From Candidatus Stoquefichus sp. (lineage in GTDB: Bacteria > Bacillota_I > Bacilli_A > Erysipelotrichales > Coprobacillaceae): a DNA stretch of 64,000 nt. Within the stretch, counting starts at the first letter, position 1. Every line of letters starts with the position of its first letter. The stretch is from contig JAETUM010000001.1 of NCBI GenBank assembly GCA_021768625.1, forward strand, positions 1-64,000, read 5' to 3'. A program made the position numbers and the translations under genes. Under the pieces are notes generated by a model. The model was not told the origin of the DNA. It saw only the letters and a list, made by a program, of their open reading frames with translations, and did not search any database. Positions 17,352 to 26,369 of the stretch are shown here, piece by piece.

Positions 17352-17942
17352 ATGAATAATCAAAAAACTAAGAACCTAGCGTTCATGTCGCTATTTATAG
17401 CGATTGAAATTCTCATGGTGATGGTACCTTTTTTAGGCCTTATTCCAATTGGTCCCCTTCGTGCTACAACCTTACATATTCCTGTTATTATTGCAGGGAT
17501 TGTTCTTGGTAAGGAAAAAGGTGCTGGGATTGGACTTGTTTTTGGAATATCAAGTCTTATTATGAATACTATTCAGCCTACTGTCACATCTTTTGTCTTT
17601 TCACCATTCATCAGTGGATCTGTTATGAGTGCTCTTATTGCTATAGTTCCAAGAGTTCTCATTGGATATGTTGCTGGTTGGATTTATGAACTGTTAAAAG
17701 AAAAGAATGATTATTTTGCAATGATATGTGGTTCTTTTTTAGGTTCTATGACAAATACTTTACTTGTATTAGGTGGTATTTATGTTATTTTTGGAAGTGA
17801 ATACGCATCTTCTTTAGGAAAAAGTTTTTCTGAACTATTACCTTATTTACTTGGTATTATCACAACTAATGGTATTTTAGAAGCTGTTGTAGGTACAATT
17901 ATTGCTGTACTTGTATCTCGTGTTTTAATAAAAATAAAATAG
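17352..17942 (+). CDS. panT: ECF transporter S component for pantothenate (PanT-like)
   Basis: A 196-residue, six-helix membrane protein that would bind pantothenate and join an energy-coupling factor ATPase/EcfT complex encoded elsewhere. ATG at 17352 is chosen because GGAGG ends five bases upstream; a GTG 12 bases earlier lies inside the ribosome-binding site. Signatures of the ECF S-component family are the N-terminal KNLAFMSLFIAIEILM, the GPLRATTLHIPVIIAGIVLG segment and repeated Gly-rich helices. Its place directly before coaBC and coaX makes pantothenate the likely ligand; this is inference from context. Confidence 0.82.
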   Translation: MNNQKTKNLAFMSLFIAIEILMVMVPFLGLIPIGPLRATTLHIPVIIAGIVLGKEKGAGIGLVFGISSLIMNTIQPTVTSFVFSPFISGSVMSALIAIVPRVLIGYVAGWIYELLKEKNDYFAMICGSFLGSMTNTLLVLGGIYVIFGSEYASSLGKSFSELLPYLLGIITTNGILEAVVGTIIAVLVSRVLIKIK

Positions 17943-17959
17943 TAAAGAGAGGTCCTTAT

Positions 17960-19144
17960 ATGTCAAAAAAAATTATTATAGGAATAACTGGAAGTATTGC
18001 AGCATTTAAAGCAGTACAACTCATCAGCGATTTAGTTAAAAAGAATTTTCGTGTTGAAGTCATAATGAGTGAAAGTGCCACAAAATTTATAACGCCTGTA
18101 TGTATTCAATCTCTAACAAAGAGAAAAGTTTATGTTGATACATTTGATGATGAAAATCCAGCTATTATTACTCATGTTGATATTGTCAAAGATGCCGATT
18201 TATTTGCAATTATACCAGCGAGTGCTCATACGATTGCAAAATTGGCTCATGGTTTTGCTGATAATATGCTAACGAGTGCATTTTTAGCAGCAACATGTCA
18301 AAAACTTGTTGCTCCTGCAATGAATGTTCATATGTATGAAAATCCAATCACACAAAACAATATACAAACATTGAAAGAACTTGGGATTTTATTTGTAGAA
18401 CCTATCAATGGATTACTAGCTTGTGGTGATATTGGAAATGGAAAGCTTGCTGATGAAGAAGATCTTTTAGAAATGATTCAATATGCTTTAACTCCAAAGA
18501 AATTAAAAGGTAAAAATATATTAATCAGTGCTGGTCCTACACAAGAAAGTATTGATCCAGTTCGTTATATTACCAATCATTCTAGTGGTAAAATGGGCTA
18601 TGCTCTTGCCAAGGCTGCTTTTTGTTTAGGTGCTCATGTCACATTAGTAAGTGGTCCTACACATTTAAAACAACCATATGGAATTGATTTAAAACCTATA
18701 ACAAGTGCTTCTGAAATGTATCACACAATTATGCCTCTTGCCCCTTCTCAAGACATTATCATTATGTCTGCAGCAGTTGGTGATTATGCATGTGTAGAAA
18801 TTGCAGATGAAAAAATCAAAAAGAATGATGATTTCCTTCATTTGAAATTATGTAAGAATAAAGATATTCTTTTTGAACTTGGCCAAATAAAAAATGATCA
18901 TCAAATTTTATGTGGTTTTGCAATGGAAACAGAACATCTGATTGAAAACGCTTCTGAAAAGTTAAAAAAGAAAAATTGTGACATAATTGTTGCTAATCAC
19001 TTAAAAACAGAAGGTGCAGGTTTTCAGGGTGATACAAATATCGTTTCTATATTAACTCATAGTGGTATAAAGGAATTTGGTTTACAATCAAAAGATAGTT
19101 TAGCTTATGAAATTTTTGAATTAATAATGAATATGGAGGAATAG
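17960..19144 (+). CDS. coaBC: Bifunctional phosphopantothenoylcysteine decarboxylase/phosphopantothenate-cysteine ligase
   Basis: A 394-residue fused enzyme for two successive steps of CoA synthesis. The N-terminal flavin-dependent decarboxylase (about 1-175) has GITGSIAAFKA and APAMNVHMYENP with the active-site Asn-x-x-His region; the C-terminal ligase (about 185-394) has ISAGPTQESIDPVRYITNHSSGKMG in its nucleotide/substrate site and a Lys-rich KIKKND loop. Length matches the family (about 400). It sits 17 bases after panT and directly before coaX, so the three genes take pantothenate in and carry it to 4'-phosphopantetheine together. Confidence 0.95.
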   Translation: MSKKIIIGITGSIAAFKAVQLISDLVKKNFRVEVIMSESATKFITPVCIQSLTKRKVYVDTFDDENPAIITHVDIVKDADLFAIIPASAHTIAKLAHGFADNMLTSAFLAATCQKLVAPAMNVHMYENPITQNNIQTLKELGILFVEPINGLLACGDIGNGKLADEEDLLEMIQYALTPKKLKGKNILISAGPTQESIDPVRYITNHSSGKMGYALAKAAFCLGAHVTLVSGPTHLKQPYGIDLKPITSASEMYHTIMPLAPSQDIIIMSAAVGDYACVEIADEKIKKNDDFLHLKLCKNKDILFELGQIKNDHQILCGFAMETEHLIENASEKLKKKNCDIIVANHLKTEGAGFQGDTNIVSILTHSGIKEFGLQSKDSLAYEIFELIMNMEE

Positions 19145-19145
19145 T

Positions 19146-19919
19146 ATGTTATTAGTTATTGATATTGGAAATACAAATATTACAATAGGAATTTATAATC
19201 AAAATCATTTAATTGGAACTTATCGTTTAACAACAAAATTTGAAAGAACATCTGATGAATATGGTTTTATGATATTATCATTTCTTAATGCTTCTTCTAT
19301 TCAAAGTGAAGAAATAGAAGATATTATTATTAGCAGTGTTGTTCCAAAGATTAACTATTCATTTACTAATTCTATCAAGAAATATTTACATAAAAATCCA
19401 ATCTTTATTGGACCAGGTATCAAAACAGGAATTGATATTAGAATAGATAATCCTTCAACACTTGGAGCTGATCGACTTGTAGATGCTGCTGGTGCCTTTT
19501 ATACTTATGGGGGACCATGTATTGTGATTGACTTTGGTACTGCAACAACATATGATGTTGTTACTAAAAATGGAGAGTTTATAGGTGGAGCCACTGCTCC
19601 TGGTATTGGAATTAGTGCACATGCCCTATCATCTCAAGCCGCTAAACTTCCAGAAGTTGAAATTCAAAAACCTGAAAAAATCATAGCAAAAAATACAATC
19701 AAATCTATGCAAGCTGGTACAGTTTTTGGTTATATTGGATTAACTGAATATATTATTAAAAAAATAAAAGAAGAATATGGGCAAGATTTAAAAGTTATTT
19801 CTACAGGTGGTTTAGGTAGAATTATTGCTAATGAAACTGATGAAATTGACATATATGATGTTGATTTAACATTTAAAGGACTAAAAATTATATACGAGAA
19901 AACAAAAAAGGCTATTTAA
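19146..19919 (+). CDS. coaX: Type III pantothenate kinase
   Basis: A 257-residue ASKHA-fold kinase that phosphorylates pantothenate, the first committed step to CoA, and is not inhibited by CoA. Motifs seen are DIGNTNITIG at 5-14, the GADRLVDAAGA segment (about 105-116), VIDFGTATTYD and GGATAPGIG. GGAGG precedes the ATG, which follows the coaBC stop by one base. Type III enzymes require a monovalent cation. The stop codon lies inside the loop of a bidirectional terminator. Confidence 0.96.
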   Translation: MLLVIDIGNTNITIGIYNQNHLIGTYRLTTKFERTSDEYGFMILSFLNASSIQSEEIEDIIISSVVPKINYSFTNSIKKYLHKNPIFIGPGIKTGIDIRIDNPSTLGADRLVDAAGAFYTYGGPCIVIDFGTATTYDVVTKNGEFIGGATAPGIGISAHALSSQAAKLPEVEIQKPEKIIAKNTIKSMQAGTVFGYIGLTEYIIKKIKEEYGQDLKVISTGGLGRIIANETDEIDIYDVDLTFKGLKIIYEKTKKAI

Positions 19920-19928
19920 GCCTTTTTT
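19904..19928 (+). terminator. Shared bidirectional terminator of coaX and the patatin gene
   Basis: AAAAAAGGC, loop TATTTAA, GCCTTTTTT. It has T runs on both strands and contains the stop codons of both convergent genes (TAA of coaX in the loop, TAG of the patatin gene on the other strand). Confidence 0.9.
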
Positions 19929-21189
19929 CATTATATAACATAAATAATAGTTTAGCCATTGCAAGTTCTTTAGGAAAAACAGTCATTAATTTTCCAATAT
20001 CAACACTTCCCTTTTCAGGATATAACAAACCATGTAATAGCCTTCCTATAACTCCTTTTTTACTCATATCTTGTAAAGAATGAACAACATCATCAAAAGA
20101 ACGAAATGAAATCATTTGATAATTTTTATCTATATATTCTTTATAAAAGTCTAATAAATCAGTAGTAAATAAATCAAAATTATATACATAACTTGGATCT
20201 CTGTTCATTATTTCTGCTAACCAATCTAATACAATATAAAGATAATCTTTTTCTTTTAATGGTTCATTTTTATGTGATTCAATAAATTTATCATACAAAT
20301 GACTTTCTGTATCACTTCTTGTTAAAGTTCTTACATATCTTTCTAAATACAAAATTTCTTTATAAAATTCATTAAATAATGGGGTATCAAATGGTTTAAA
20401 AGTATACTTTACACCACCATAATCTCCAAAATACTTCATTGCTGTTTGATACCCAATACGTTGATTTCTATCTAGAGATTCACGACTAAAATCCATAAAA
20501 GTTCCTAAATCCAAATATGGTGTTGTATAAATAACGTGAGGTCTATTGAGATAATATTTATGTGTAACACCTTCATGCATATCAACAACAATAACTTCAT
20601 CAGCTCCCATATCAAAAGCTAAATCAATAGGAACATTATCATAGTATCCCCCATCTATAAATGATTCACCTTTAAATGAATGAATAGGAAATACAGGAAA
20701 ACAAGAAGCACTTGAAATTAAATAATCAAAGATATATTCTTTTTCCATTTCATTTTTTGTAATAAATAATGGTTTTAATGATGGAAAATGTACTGTACAT
20801 AATCCAAAATCTATAGGTGAATTGAGTAATTGATCTTCATTTAATAAATTCCTAATGATTTTCTTTAATGGAGTAATATCAGCTCCCTTTTCTTTAAGAT
20901 AACTCTTAAAAAAAGATATATACAAGTGTGACTGATTTAAAACAGAATCTAAATCTATAGAGAAATCTTCATGAAAGTCACCAGCAAAAACACTCTTTAT
21001 ACTCATTGTATTCCATAAATTTTCCATTGCAGAATAATCCTGTTGTGCCAATAAACATCCATTCAATGCACCTATTGATGTTCCAGTCACAATTTGATAA
21101 TCAATACCTAATTCATGTAATGCTTTAACAAATCCAACTTCATAGGCTCCTTTTGAACCCCCTCCAGCAAGCACCAACGCTCTTTTCAT
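19912..21189 (-). CDS. Patatin-like phospholipase
   Basis: A 425-residue serine lipid acyl hydrolase. The oxyanion loop GGGSKGAYE (residues 8-16), nucleophile elbow GTSIGALNG (about 36-44) and the catalytic dyad Asp in DGGYYDNVP (about 184-192) are all present. The C-terminal half (about 250-425) is helical and lacks a recognisable domain. No signal peptide, so it acts inside the cell on membrane or lipid-droplet-like substrates. Its ATG overlaps the malQ stop (TAATG), implying coupling with the glucanotransferase gene. Expression of this pair together is common in gut Firmicutes, but the functional link is unclear. Confidence 0.9.
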   Translation of the reverse strand: MKRALVLAGGGSKGAYEVGFVKALHELGIDYQIVTGTSIGALNGCLLAQQDYSAMENLWNTMSIKSVFAGDFHEDFSIDLDSVLNQSHLYISFFKSYLKEKGADITPLKKIIRNLLNEDQLLNSPIDFGLCTVHFPSLKPLFITKNEMEKEYIFDYLISSASCFPVFPIHSFKGESFIDGGYYDNVPIDLAFDMGADEVIVVDMHEGVTHKYYLNRPHVIYTTPYLDLGTFMDFSRESLDRNQRIGYQTAMKYFGDYGGVKYTFKPFDTPLFNEFYKEILYLERYVRTLTRSDTESHLYDKFIESHKNEPLKEKDYLYIVLDWLAEIMNRDPSYVYNFDLFTTDLLDFYKEYIDKNYQMISFRSFDDVVHSLQDMSKKGVIGRLLHGLLYPEKGSVDIGKLMTVFPKELAMAKLLFMLYNEKRLK

Positions 21190-22637
21190 TATAACTCCTC
21201 TTTTCTATGACTACTTTCTATCATATTTTTATAGACTTCTAAATATGAATCAAATTCATCAAAAGATGTTAATCTATATTCCCAATTTGGTGATCCAATC
21301 TTTCCTGGCACATTAAAACGACATGAACTATCGCTTCCCATCATATCCCAAACAGGTATAATAACTTGATGAGCATCTAAATCTAAACAATAATGTATAA
21401 TTTTTTGAAAATCTTCTTTCTCTTTATAATCTTCTAATATTTTTTCTAATGTTTTATATTCTTCTTGACTTAATGTGTCTAACCAACCAACTAATGTATC
21501 ATTATCATGTGTTCCTGTATAAACAATAACTTTGTCAAAATCAAAATCATTTTGGTAATGAAATTGAAAAACATACATACCCTTTAAAGAATAATGATCT
21601 CTTAATTCATAAACTTCATTTCTTAAATCACCTAAATCTTCTGCCAAAACAGATAATTGAGGGATTTTTTCTAATAAAGTATCAAATAATTGGTATCCTG
21701 GAGCTTCTATCCATTCTCCAATAATAGCTGTTGTTTCTGATTCAGGAATTTTCCAATAAGTATCAAAAGCTCTGAAATGATCAATACGCACAACATCATA
21801 CATTTGATTAGCAGCATTCATTCTTTCAACCCAAAATTGAAAATGATTATCTTTTAAATAATCCCAATCATAAATCGGATTTCCCCATCTTTGCCCATAT
21901 TTACTAAAATAATCTGGTGGCACACCTGCAACAAATGATGGTGTTCCATCTTCCTCTAACAAAAAGCTTTCTTGGTTCATCCATACATCAACAGAATCTA
22001 AGCCAACATAAATAGGCATATCCCCTATAATTTGAATGTTTTTTGAGTTAGCATAATCTTTTAACGCTTTCCATTGTTTAAAGAAATAGTATTGCAAAAA
22101 CATTTCATAAGAAATATCTTTGATAAAGGGAATAAGTGAAAAAGATTTTTCCTGATTATAATATTTATATTCATCTTCCCATTCAATCCATGCTTTTTGT
22201 TGATTTTGCTTTTTAAATACTTTAAATAATGCATAAGCATGAACCCACTGATTTTCTTTTAAAAAATTGTGATAATCATCAGTTTCTTTAAAACGTGAAA
22301 ATGCTTTTAAATATAATTCTTCTTTTACCTTTCTAACTTCTTGGTAAGCAACAAAAGGCAAATCACTATGAAAATAAGTCACCTCTTCCTTATTCAATAA
22401 TCCCTCTTCAACCAAATTATCTAAGCATATATAAATTTCATCTCCAGCTTGTGATGATAATGGTTGATAAGGTGAATTCCCATAGCCTAATGGATTCAGT
22501 GGTAAGATTTGCCAACAACGCAAATGAGCCTCTGCCATTTTATCTATTAATTGATATGCTTCTTTTCCAAAATCTCCAACACCATACTTATTAGGTAGTG
22601 ATGATATTGGAAATAAAAGTCCTGCCTCTTTATTCAT
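21189..22637 (-). CDS. malQ: 4-alpha-glucanotransferase (amylomaltase)
   Basis: A GH77 enzyme of about 482 residues that disproportionates maltodextrins in glycogen/starch metabolism. Signatures are FPISSLPNKYGVGDFG near the start, LPLNPLGYGNSPYQP, DMPIYV, VRIDHFRAFD (nucleophile Asp), VLAEDLG (acid Glu) and YTGTHDNDTLVGW. Length agrees with bacterial amylomaltases (about 490-500). The ATG at 22637 is preferred because AGGTG lies seven bases upstream; a GTG at 22646 overlaps the previous stop. It sits between a LUD gene and the patatin gene in one minus-strand run. Confidence 0.95.
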   Translation of the reverse strand: MNKEAGLLFPISSLPNKYGVGDFGKEAYQLIDKMAEAHLRCWQILPLNPLGYGNSPYQPLSSQAGDEIYICLDNLVEEGLLNKEEVTYFHSDLPFVAYQEVRKVKEELYLKAFSRFKETDDYHNFLKENQWVHAYALFKVFKKQNQQKAWIEWEDEYKYYNQEKSFSLIPFIKDISYEMFLQYYFFKQWKALKDYANSKNIQIIGDMPIYVGLDSVDVWMNQESFLLEEDGTPSFVAGVPPDYFSKYGQRWGNPIYDWDYLKDNHFQFWVERMNAANQMYDVVRIDHFRAFDTYWKIPESETTAIIGEWIEAPGYQLFDTLLEKIPQLSVLAEDLGDLRNEVYELRDHYSLKGMYVFQFHYQNDFDFDKVIVYTGTHDNDTLVGWLDTLSQEEYKTLEKILEDYKEKEDFQKIIHYCLDLDAHQVIIPVWDMMGSDSSCRFNVPGKIGSPNWEYRLTSFDEFDSYLEVYKNMIESSHRKEEL

Positions 22638-22646
22638 ATTTTTCAC

Positions 22647-23288
22647 CTAATATCCTAAATTCTCTTTAACAATAATCACTTTAATACGATTCATTTTCCC
22701 TTGATAGCCTAATTTAACATAACTACTACAAATACGTTCTGGACTATGACATTGCATACATTTACCAGTCTTTGTACAAGGTGTTTTCTTATTTAGACGC
22801 ATAGCATTTGCTGGAGCACTACAATTTTTTATATGGGCAATAGCCTCTTCTTCACTCTCAAAAATTTTATTCATTCCTGCAATAACAATAACCTCTTTAG
22901 GTCCATAAATCATAGCTGCAACACGATTCCCATTTCCATCAACGTTATATAAACATCCATCCATTGTCAATGCGTTTGTACTCGTCATAAAAACGTCAGC
23001 AAAAAAAGCTTCTCTAAAACGATTTTCCATTTCTTCTCTAGAAATACCTTCTTCATAACGATCTATAAAGTCTACATCAAGTTCTCTTATTAAATCAATA
23101 ACACCCAATTGTTGAAGTGTCATGCTTCCCCCAACAGCAACCTTCTTTCCATCTGTTAAAGTATTTTTCAAATAAGTTTTTAATTCCTCTTCATTTTCTA
23201 CAAACATACAAACCATATTATGATTTTCAAAAGCTTTAATCAACTTATTTCCTTTAATCATCAATAATTTCTCTAAATTTTCTTCCAT
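22647..23288 (-). CDS. LUD-domain protein (LutC/YkgG family)
   Basis: A 213-residue protein when started at the ATG at 23288, which has GGAG seven bases upstream. It shows the LUD fold: GGSMTLQQLG (substrate loop), FMTSTNALTMDGCLYNVDGNG with the conserved T-x-x-G region, and a C-terminal cysteine set, CSAPANAMRL, TPCTKTGKCMQCHSP and RICSSY. LutC-type proteins take part in lactate or other oxidation complexes, but solitary LUD proteins like this one have no proven role. A promoter TTGAAT, 16 bases, TATAAT lies just upstream. Confidence 0.85.
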   Translation of the reverse strand: MEENLEKLLMIKGNKLIKAFENHNMVCMFVENEEELKTYLKNTLTDGKKVAVGGSMTLQQLGVIDLIRELDVDFIDRYEEGISREEMENRFREAFFADVFMTSTNALTMDGCLYNVDGNGNRVAAMIYGPKEVIVIAGMNKIFESEEEAIAHIKNCSAPANAMRLNKKTPCTKTGKCMQCHSPERICSSYVKLGYQGKMNRIKVIIVKENLGY

Positions 23289-23350
23289 AATCTCTCCACC
23301 CTTTTCTATATACATTATTATATTATATTCATATTTTAACAATATTCAAC

Positions 23351-25360
23351 TTATATCAACAGACTTCCTAATTTAAAAACAACATATGCAACAATATAAG
23401 CAATTGTACTTTGCAATAAAACAATGACTATAGCTTGTCTCCATGAATTAAGTTCTTTCTTCATTGTTGTAAAAGCCGCAATACAAGGCATATATAAAAG
23501 CGTAAAAACTAAAAAAGAAAATGAACTAAGAGGTGTAAAAATACCAATAAGTGCATTATGAAAAGATGTTGTATTGATAGATGCTGTTAAAACTGTCAAA
23601 GTTGAGACAACAGACTCTTTAGCTGTTATACCTGTTATCAATGCTGTCGTTGCTCGCCAATCATCAAAACCCAAAGGACGAAAGACAGGCGTTAAAAAGG
23701 ATCCTATATAAGCCAAAAGACTTTGCGAACTTTCTTCAACCATTTGTAATTGAAAATTAAAGCTTTGTAAAAACCAAACAATAACAGAAGACAACAAAAT
23801 AATTGTAAAAGCTTTATGAACGAATTCTTTGGCTTTATCATAAATATTAAGAAAAACATTTCTAAATGTTGGCATGCGATAAGTAGGTAATTCTAATAGA
23901 AAAGGAACTGAATCTCCTATAAAAACAGTTTTTTTCAATAATAAAGCAGACAATATAGCAACAAAAATACCTATACAATAAATCGTTATCATAACAACTG
24001 CAGCCTTTTGAGGAAAAAACGCTGATATAATCATGCCATAAATAGGTAATTTTGCACTGCATGACATAAATGGTATTAATATCATTGTTAATTTTCTATC
24101 ACGTGGACTTGATAGAGTTCTTGTTGCCATAATCGCTGGGACACTACATCCAAATCCAATAAGCATTGGTACAATAGATTTCCCCGATAATCCTATATTC
24201 CTTAATGCTCTATCCATTATAAAAGCAACTCTTGCCATATATCCACTATCTTCTAATAAAGATAAAAAAAAGAACAAAATAACAATAACTGGCAAAAAAG
24301 AAAGAACACTTGTAAGTCCAGCAAGAATACCATCACATATCAAACATTTTAACCAATTAGAAACTTGATAAGATTCAAGAAAATGCCCAATATTCTGCGT
24401 TAATAATTGTAAAAATAATTCCATCATATCTTGTAATGGTTGCCCCAATACAGAAAAAGTGAAATAAAAAATAACTAACATGATACAAATAAAAATAGGA
24501 ATACCAAAATATCGATGAATAAAAAAGGAATCTAATTTATCAGAAATGAATTGTCCTTTTGTTTCTTTTTTTCTAAAAATACACTGCTGACAAATATTTT
24601 CAATAATAGAATAACGCATTTGAATAAAAGCTACATCACAATCTGTTTGTATCTTTTTTTCCATTTCTTTTGTTATTTGTTTGATTTGCTTTTGTTCACT
24701 ATCACTGATATGTAATTGTTGAAGCATATTTTGATTATTTTCTATCATACACATTGTACAATAACGTAATGGGAGATGTTGTTGACATACTTTTTTTTCA
24801 ATAATTGAGGAAATCATTTCAATTGTTCTTTTCATAATTCCATAAGCCAGATCTCTATGTCTTACTGGTTTATCAATGATTTGATCAATTGTTTTAACAA
24901 TATAATCAATCCCTTCTTTTTGACTAGCTGAAATAGGAATAACTGGTAATTGCAGATAATTTTCTAATTTTTCTATATCAATCACTGTTTCACTTTCCTT
25001 GATTTCATCCATCATATTTAACACAAGAATAATAGGAATATTTAACTCCATTAATTGTAATGTTAAATAAAGATTTCTTTCTATATGGGTTGCATCAACA
25101 ATATTAATGATTAAATCTGGTTTATCTTCTAATAAGAATTGAATAGAAACAATTTCATCTAATGTATATGGTGTTAAAGAATAAATACCTGGTAAATCTA
25201 TTAATTCATAATGTTTATCATTATTTATATATCCTTTTTTTTGTTCAATTGTAACACCTGGAAAATTTCCTATATGTTGATTTGAACCTGTTAAAGCATT
25301 AAATAAAGTTGTTTTCCCACAATTTTGATTTCCAATTAAAGCTATCTTCCTTTTTTTCAT
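23351..25360 (-). CDS. feoB: Ferrous iron transporter FeoB
   Basis: A 669-residue inner-membrane Fe(II) importer. The N-terminal G domain has GNQNCGKTTLFN (G1), DLPGIYSLTP (G3) and LNMMDE (G4, NxxD variant of NKxD), followed by a GDI helix domain and a membrane part with two Gate repeats (PMLIGFGCSVPAIMATR and TALITGITAKESVVST). The start has AGGGAGAG upstream and lies inside the end of feoA, overlapping by 62 bases. It works with FeoA below the same promoter. Length is typical for Firmicutes. Confidence 0.96.
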   Translation of the reverse strand: MKKRKIALIGNQNCGKTTLFNALTGSNQHIGNFPGVTIEQKKGYINNDKHYELIDLPGIYSLTPYTLDEIVSIQFLLEDKPDLIINIVDATHIERNLYLTLQLMELNIPIILVLNMMDEIKESETVIDIEKLENYLQLPVIPISASQKEGIDYIVKTIDQIIDKPVRHRDLAYGIMKRTIEMISSIIEKKVCQQHLPLRYCTMCMIENNQNMLQQLHISDSEQKQIKQITKEMEKKIQTDCDVAFIQMRYSIIENICQQCIFRKKETKGQFISDKLDSFFIHRYFGIPIFICIMLVIFYFTFSVLGQPLQDMMELFLQLLTQNIGHFLESYQVSNWLKCLICDGILAGLTSVLSFLPVIVILFFFLSLLEDSGYMARVAFIMDRALRNIGLSGKSIVPMLIGFGCSVPAIMATRTLSSPRDRKLTMILIPFMSCSAKLPIYGMIISAFFPQKAAVVMITIYCIGIFVAILSALLLKKTVFIGDSVPFLLELPTYRMPTFRNVFLNIYDKAKEFVHKAFTIILLSSVIVWFLQSFNFQLQMVEESSQSLLAYIGSFLTPVFRPLGFDDWRATTALITGITAKESVVSTLTVLTASINTTSFHNALIGIFTPLSSFSFLVFTLLYMPCIAAFTTMKKELNSWRQAIVIVLLQSTIAYIVAYVVFKLGSLLI

Positions 25361-25589
25361 AGACTGTTCTCTCCCTTACTTCAATTTTGGCTGCATCTTG
25401 TTTTCTTAATGTTAAAACATAATGATGTAAGAAGATTTCTATAGGGTCTCCTAATGGAGCAACTTTTCTAACTTTGACTTGTGTGTATGGAATAAGCCCC
25501 ATTTCTAATAATCTTCTTCGTAATAATCCTGTTCCATTCACTTGAATAATTTCAACTACTGTATTAGGTTTAACATGATCTAGAGTCAT
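25299..25589 (-). CDS. feoA: FeoA ferrous iron transport accessory protein
   Basis: A 96-residue SH3-like protein that supports FeoB. Family marks are GTGLLRRRLLEMGLIPYTQV and VRKVAPLGDPIEIFLHHYVLTLR. Core FeoA ends near residue 73; about 20 extra residues at the C-terminus come from the overlap with feoB. GGAGCATATATC precedes the ATG. The upstream 25590-25679 is AT-rich; a clear Fur box was not seen there. Confidence 0.92.
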   Translation of the reverse strand: MTLDHVKPNTVVEIIQVNGTGLLRRRLLEMGLIPYTQVKVRKVAPLGDPIEIFLHHYVLTLRKQDAAKIEVRERTVYEKKEDSFNWKSKLWENNFI

Positions 25590-25679
25590 TGATATATGCT
25601 CCTTTTTTTATTCATATTTGATTATTCTATATATATGTTATTTTTTTATAATTAGTTGATAAATATAGCTTTATTCTAT

Positions 25680-25707
25680 TTGACATGTTTATATTATTTG
25701 ATAAAAT
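25680..25707 (+). promoter_or_regulatory. Promoter of the isochorismatase-family gene
   Basis: TTGACA at 25680-25685, a 16-base spacer, and TAAAAT at 25702-25707, 23 bases before the ATG and close to AAGGAGAG. Confidence 0.75.
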
Positions 25708-25730
25708 TGAAGAAAATAAGGAGAGAAAAT

Positions 25731-26252
25731 ATGAAAAGATTATTAATTGTTGTAGATTATCAAAATGATTTTGTGAGTGGAAGTTTAGGATTTGAAAAAG
25801 CTGTTCAACTTGAACAAGATATTGTTCAATTAATAAAAGAGTATCAAGCTAATCATGATGAAGTGATTTATACAATGGATACTCATCCACAAAACTATTT
25901 AGAAACATATGAAGGTCAATATCTACCTATTGAACATTGTATTGAAAATAGTGATGGTTGGAAAGTTTATGGTAAAGTAAGAGAACTTTTGAAAGATTGT
26001 TTATGTTTTAAAAAAGAAACATTTCCATCACTAGAACTTGCTAATTATCTTAAAGATAAAGAATATCAAGATATTACTTTAGTTGGTGTTGTTTCTCATA
26101 TATGTGTTTTATCTAATGCTATTATGGCAAAAGCAGCTCAACCTTATATTCCTATTCGTATAGATATAACAAAAACTGCAAGTAATGATGAAGATGTTCA
26201 TCAAAAAAGTATTGATGTTATGAAATCAATGCAATTTGAAATTATTGAATAA
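25731..26252 (+). CDS. Isochorismatase-family cysteine hydrolase (nicotinamidase-like)
   Basis: A 173-residue cysteine hydrolase. ATG at 25731 has AAGGAG eight bases upstream; a frame running further upstream lies inside the promoter. Catalytic marks are VVDYQNDFVSG with the Asp, TMDTHPQNY and LPIEHC (metal ligands as in nicotinamidases), a Lys near ETFPS, and LVGVVSHICVLSNAI with the nucleophile Cys. Likely reaction is amide hydrolysis of nicotinamide or a related compound for NAD salvage; the exact substrate is uncertain. It is a single-gene unit. Confidence 0.85.
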   Translation: MKRLLIVVDYQNDFVSGSLGFEKAVQLEQDIVQLIKEYQANHDEVIYTMDTHPQNYLETYEGQYLPIEHCIENSDGWKVYGKVRELLKDCLCFKKETFPSLELANYLKDKEYQDITLVGVVSHICVLSNAIMAKAAQPYIPIRIDITKTASNDEDVHQKSIDVMKSMQFEIIE

Positions 26253-26313
26253 TAGTATTTTTTATCTTATTCCTTAAAAAAACATTTGTTTTTATCAAAA
26301 TTCAAAAAATAGA

Positions 26314-26342
26314 TTGTATACATGCATAAAAAAGAGTATAAT
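26314..26342 (+). promoter_or_regulatory. Promoter of ilvE
   Basis: TTGTAT at 26314-26319, a 17-base spacer, and TATAAT at 26337-26342. The leader is only about 20 bases, so no T-box or attenuator fits. Confidence 0.75.
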
Positions 26343-26369
26343 TTTTTTAATTATAAGGGGGATTAATTT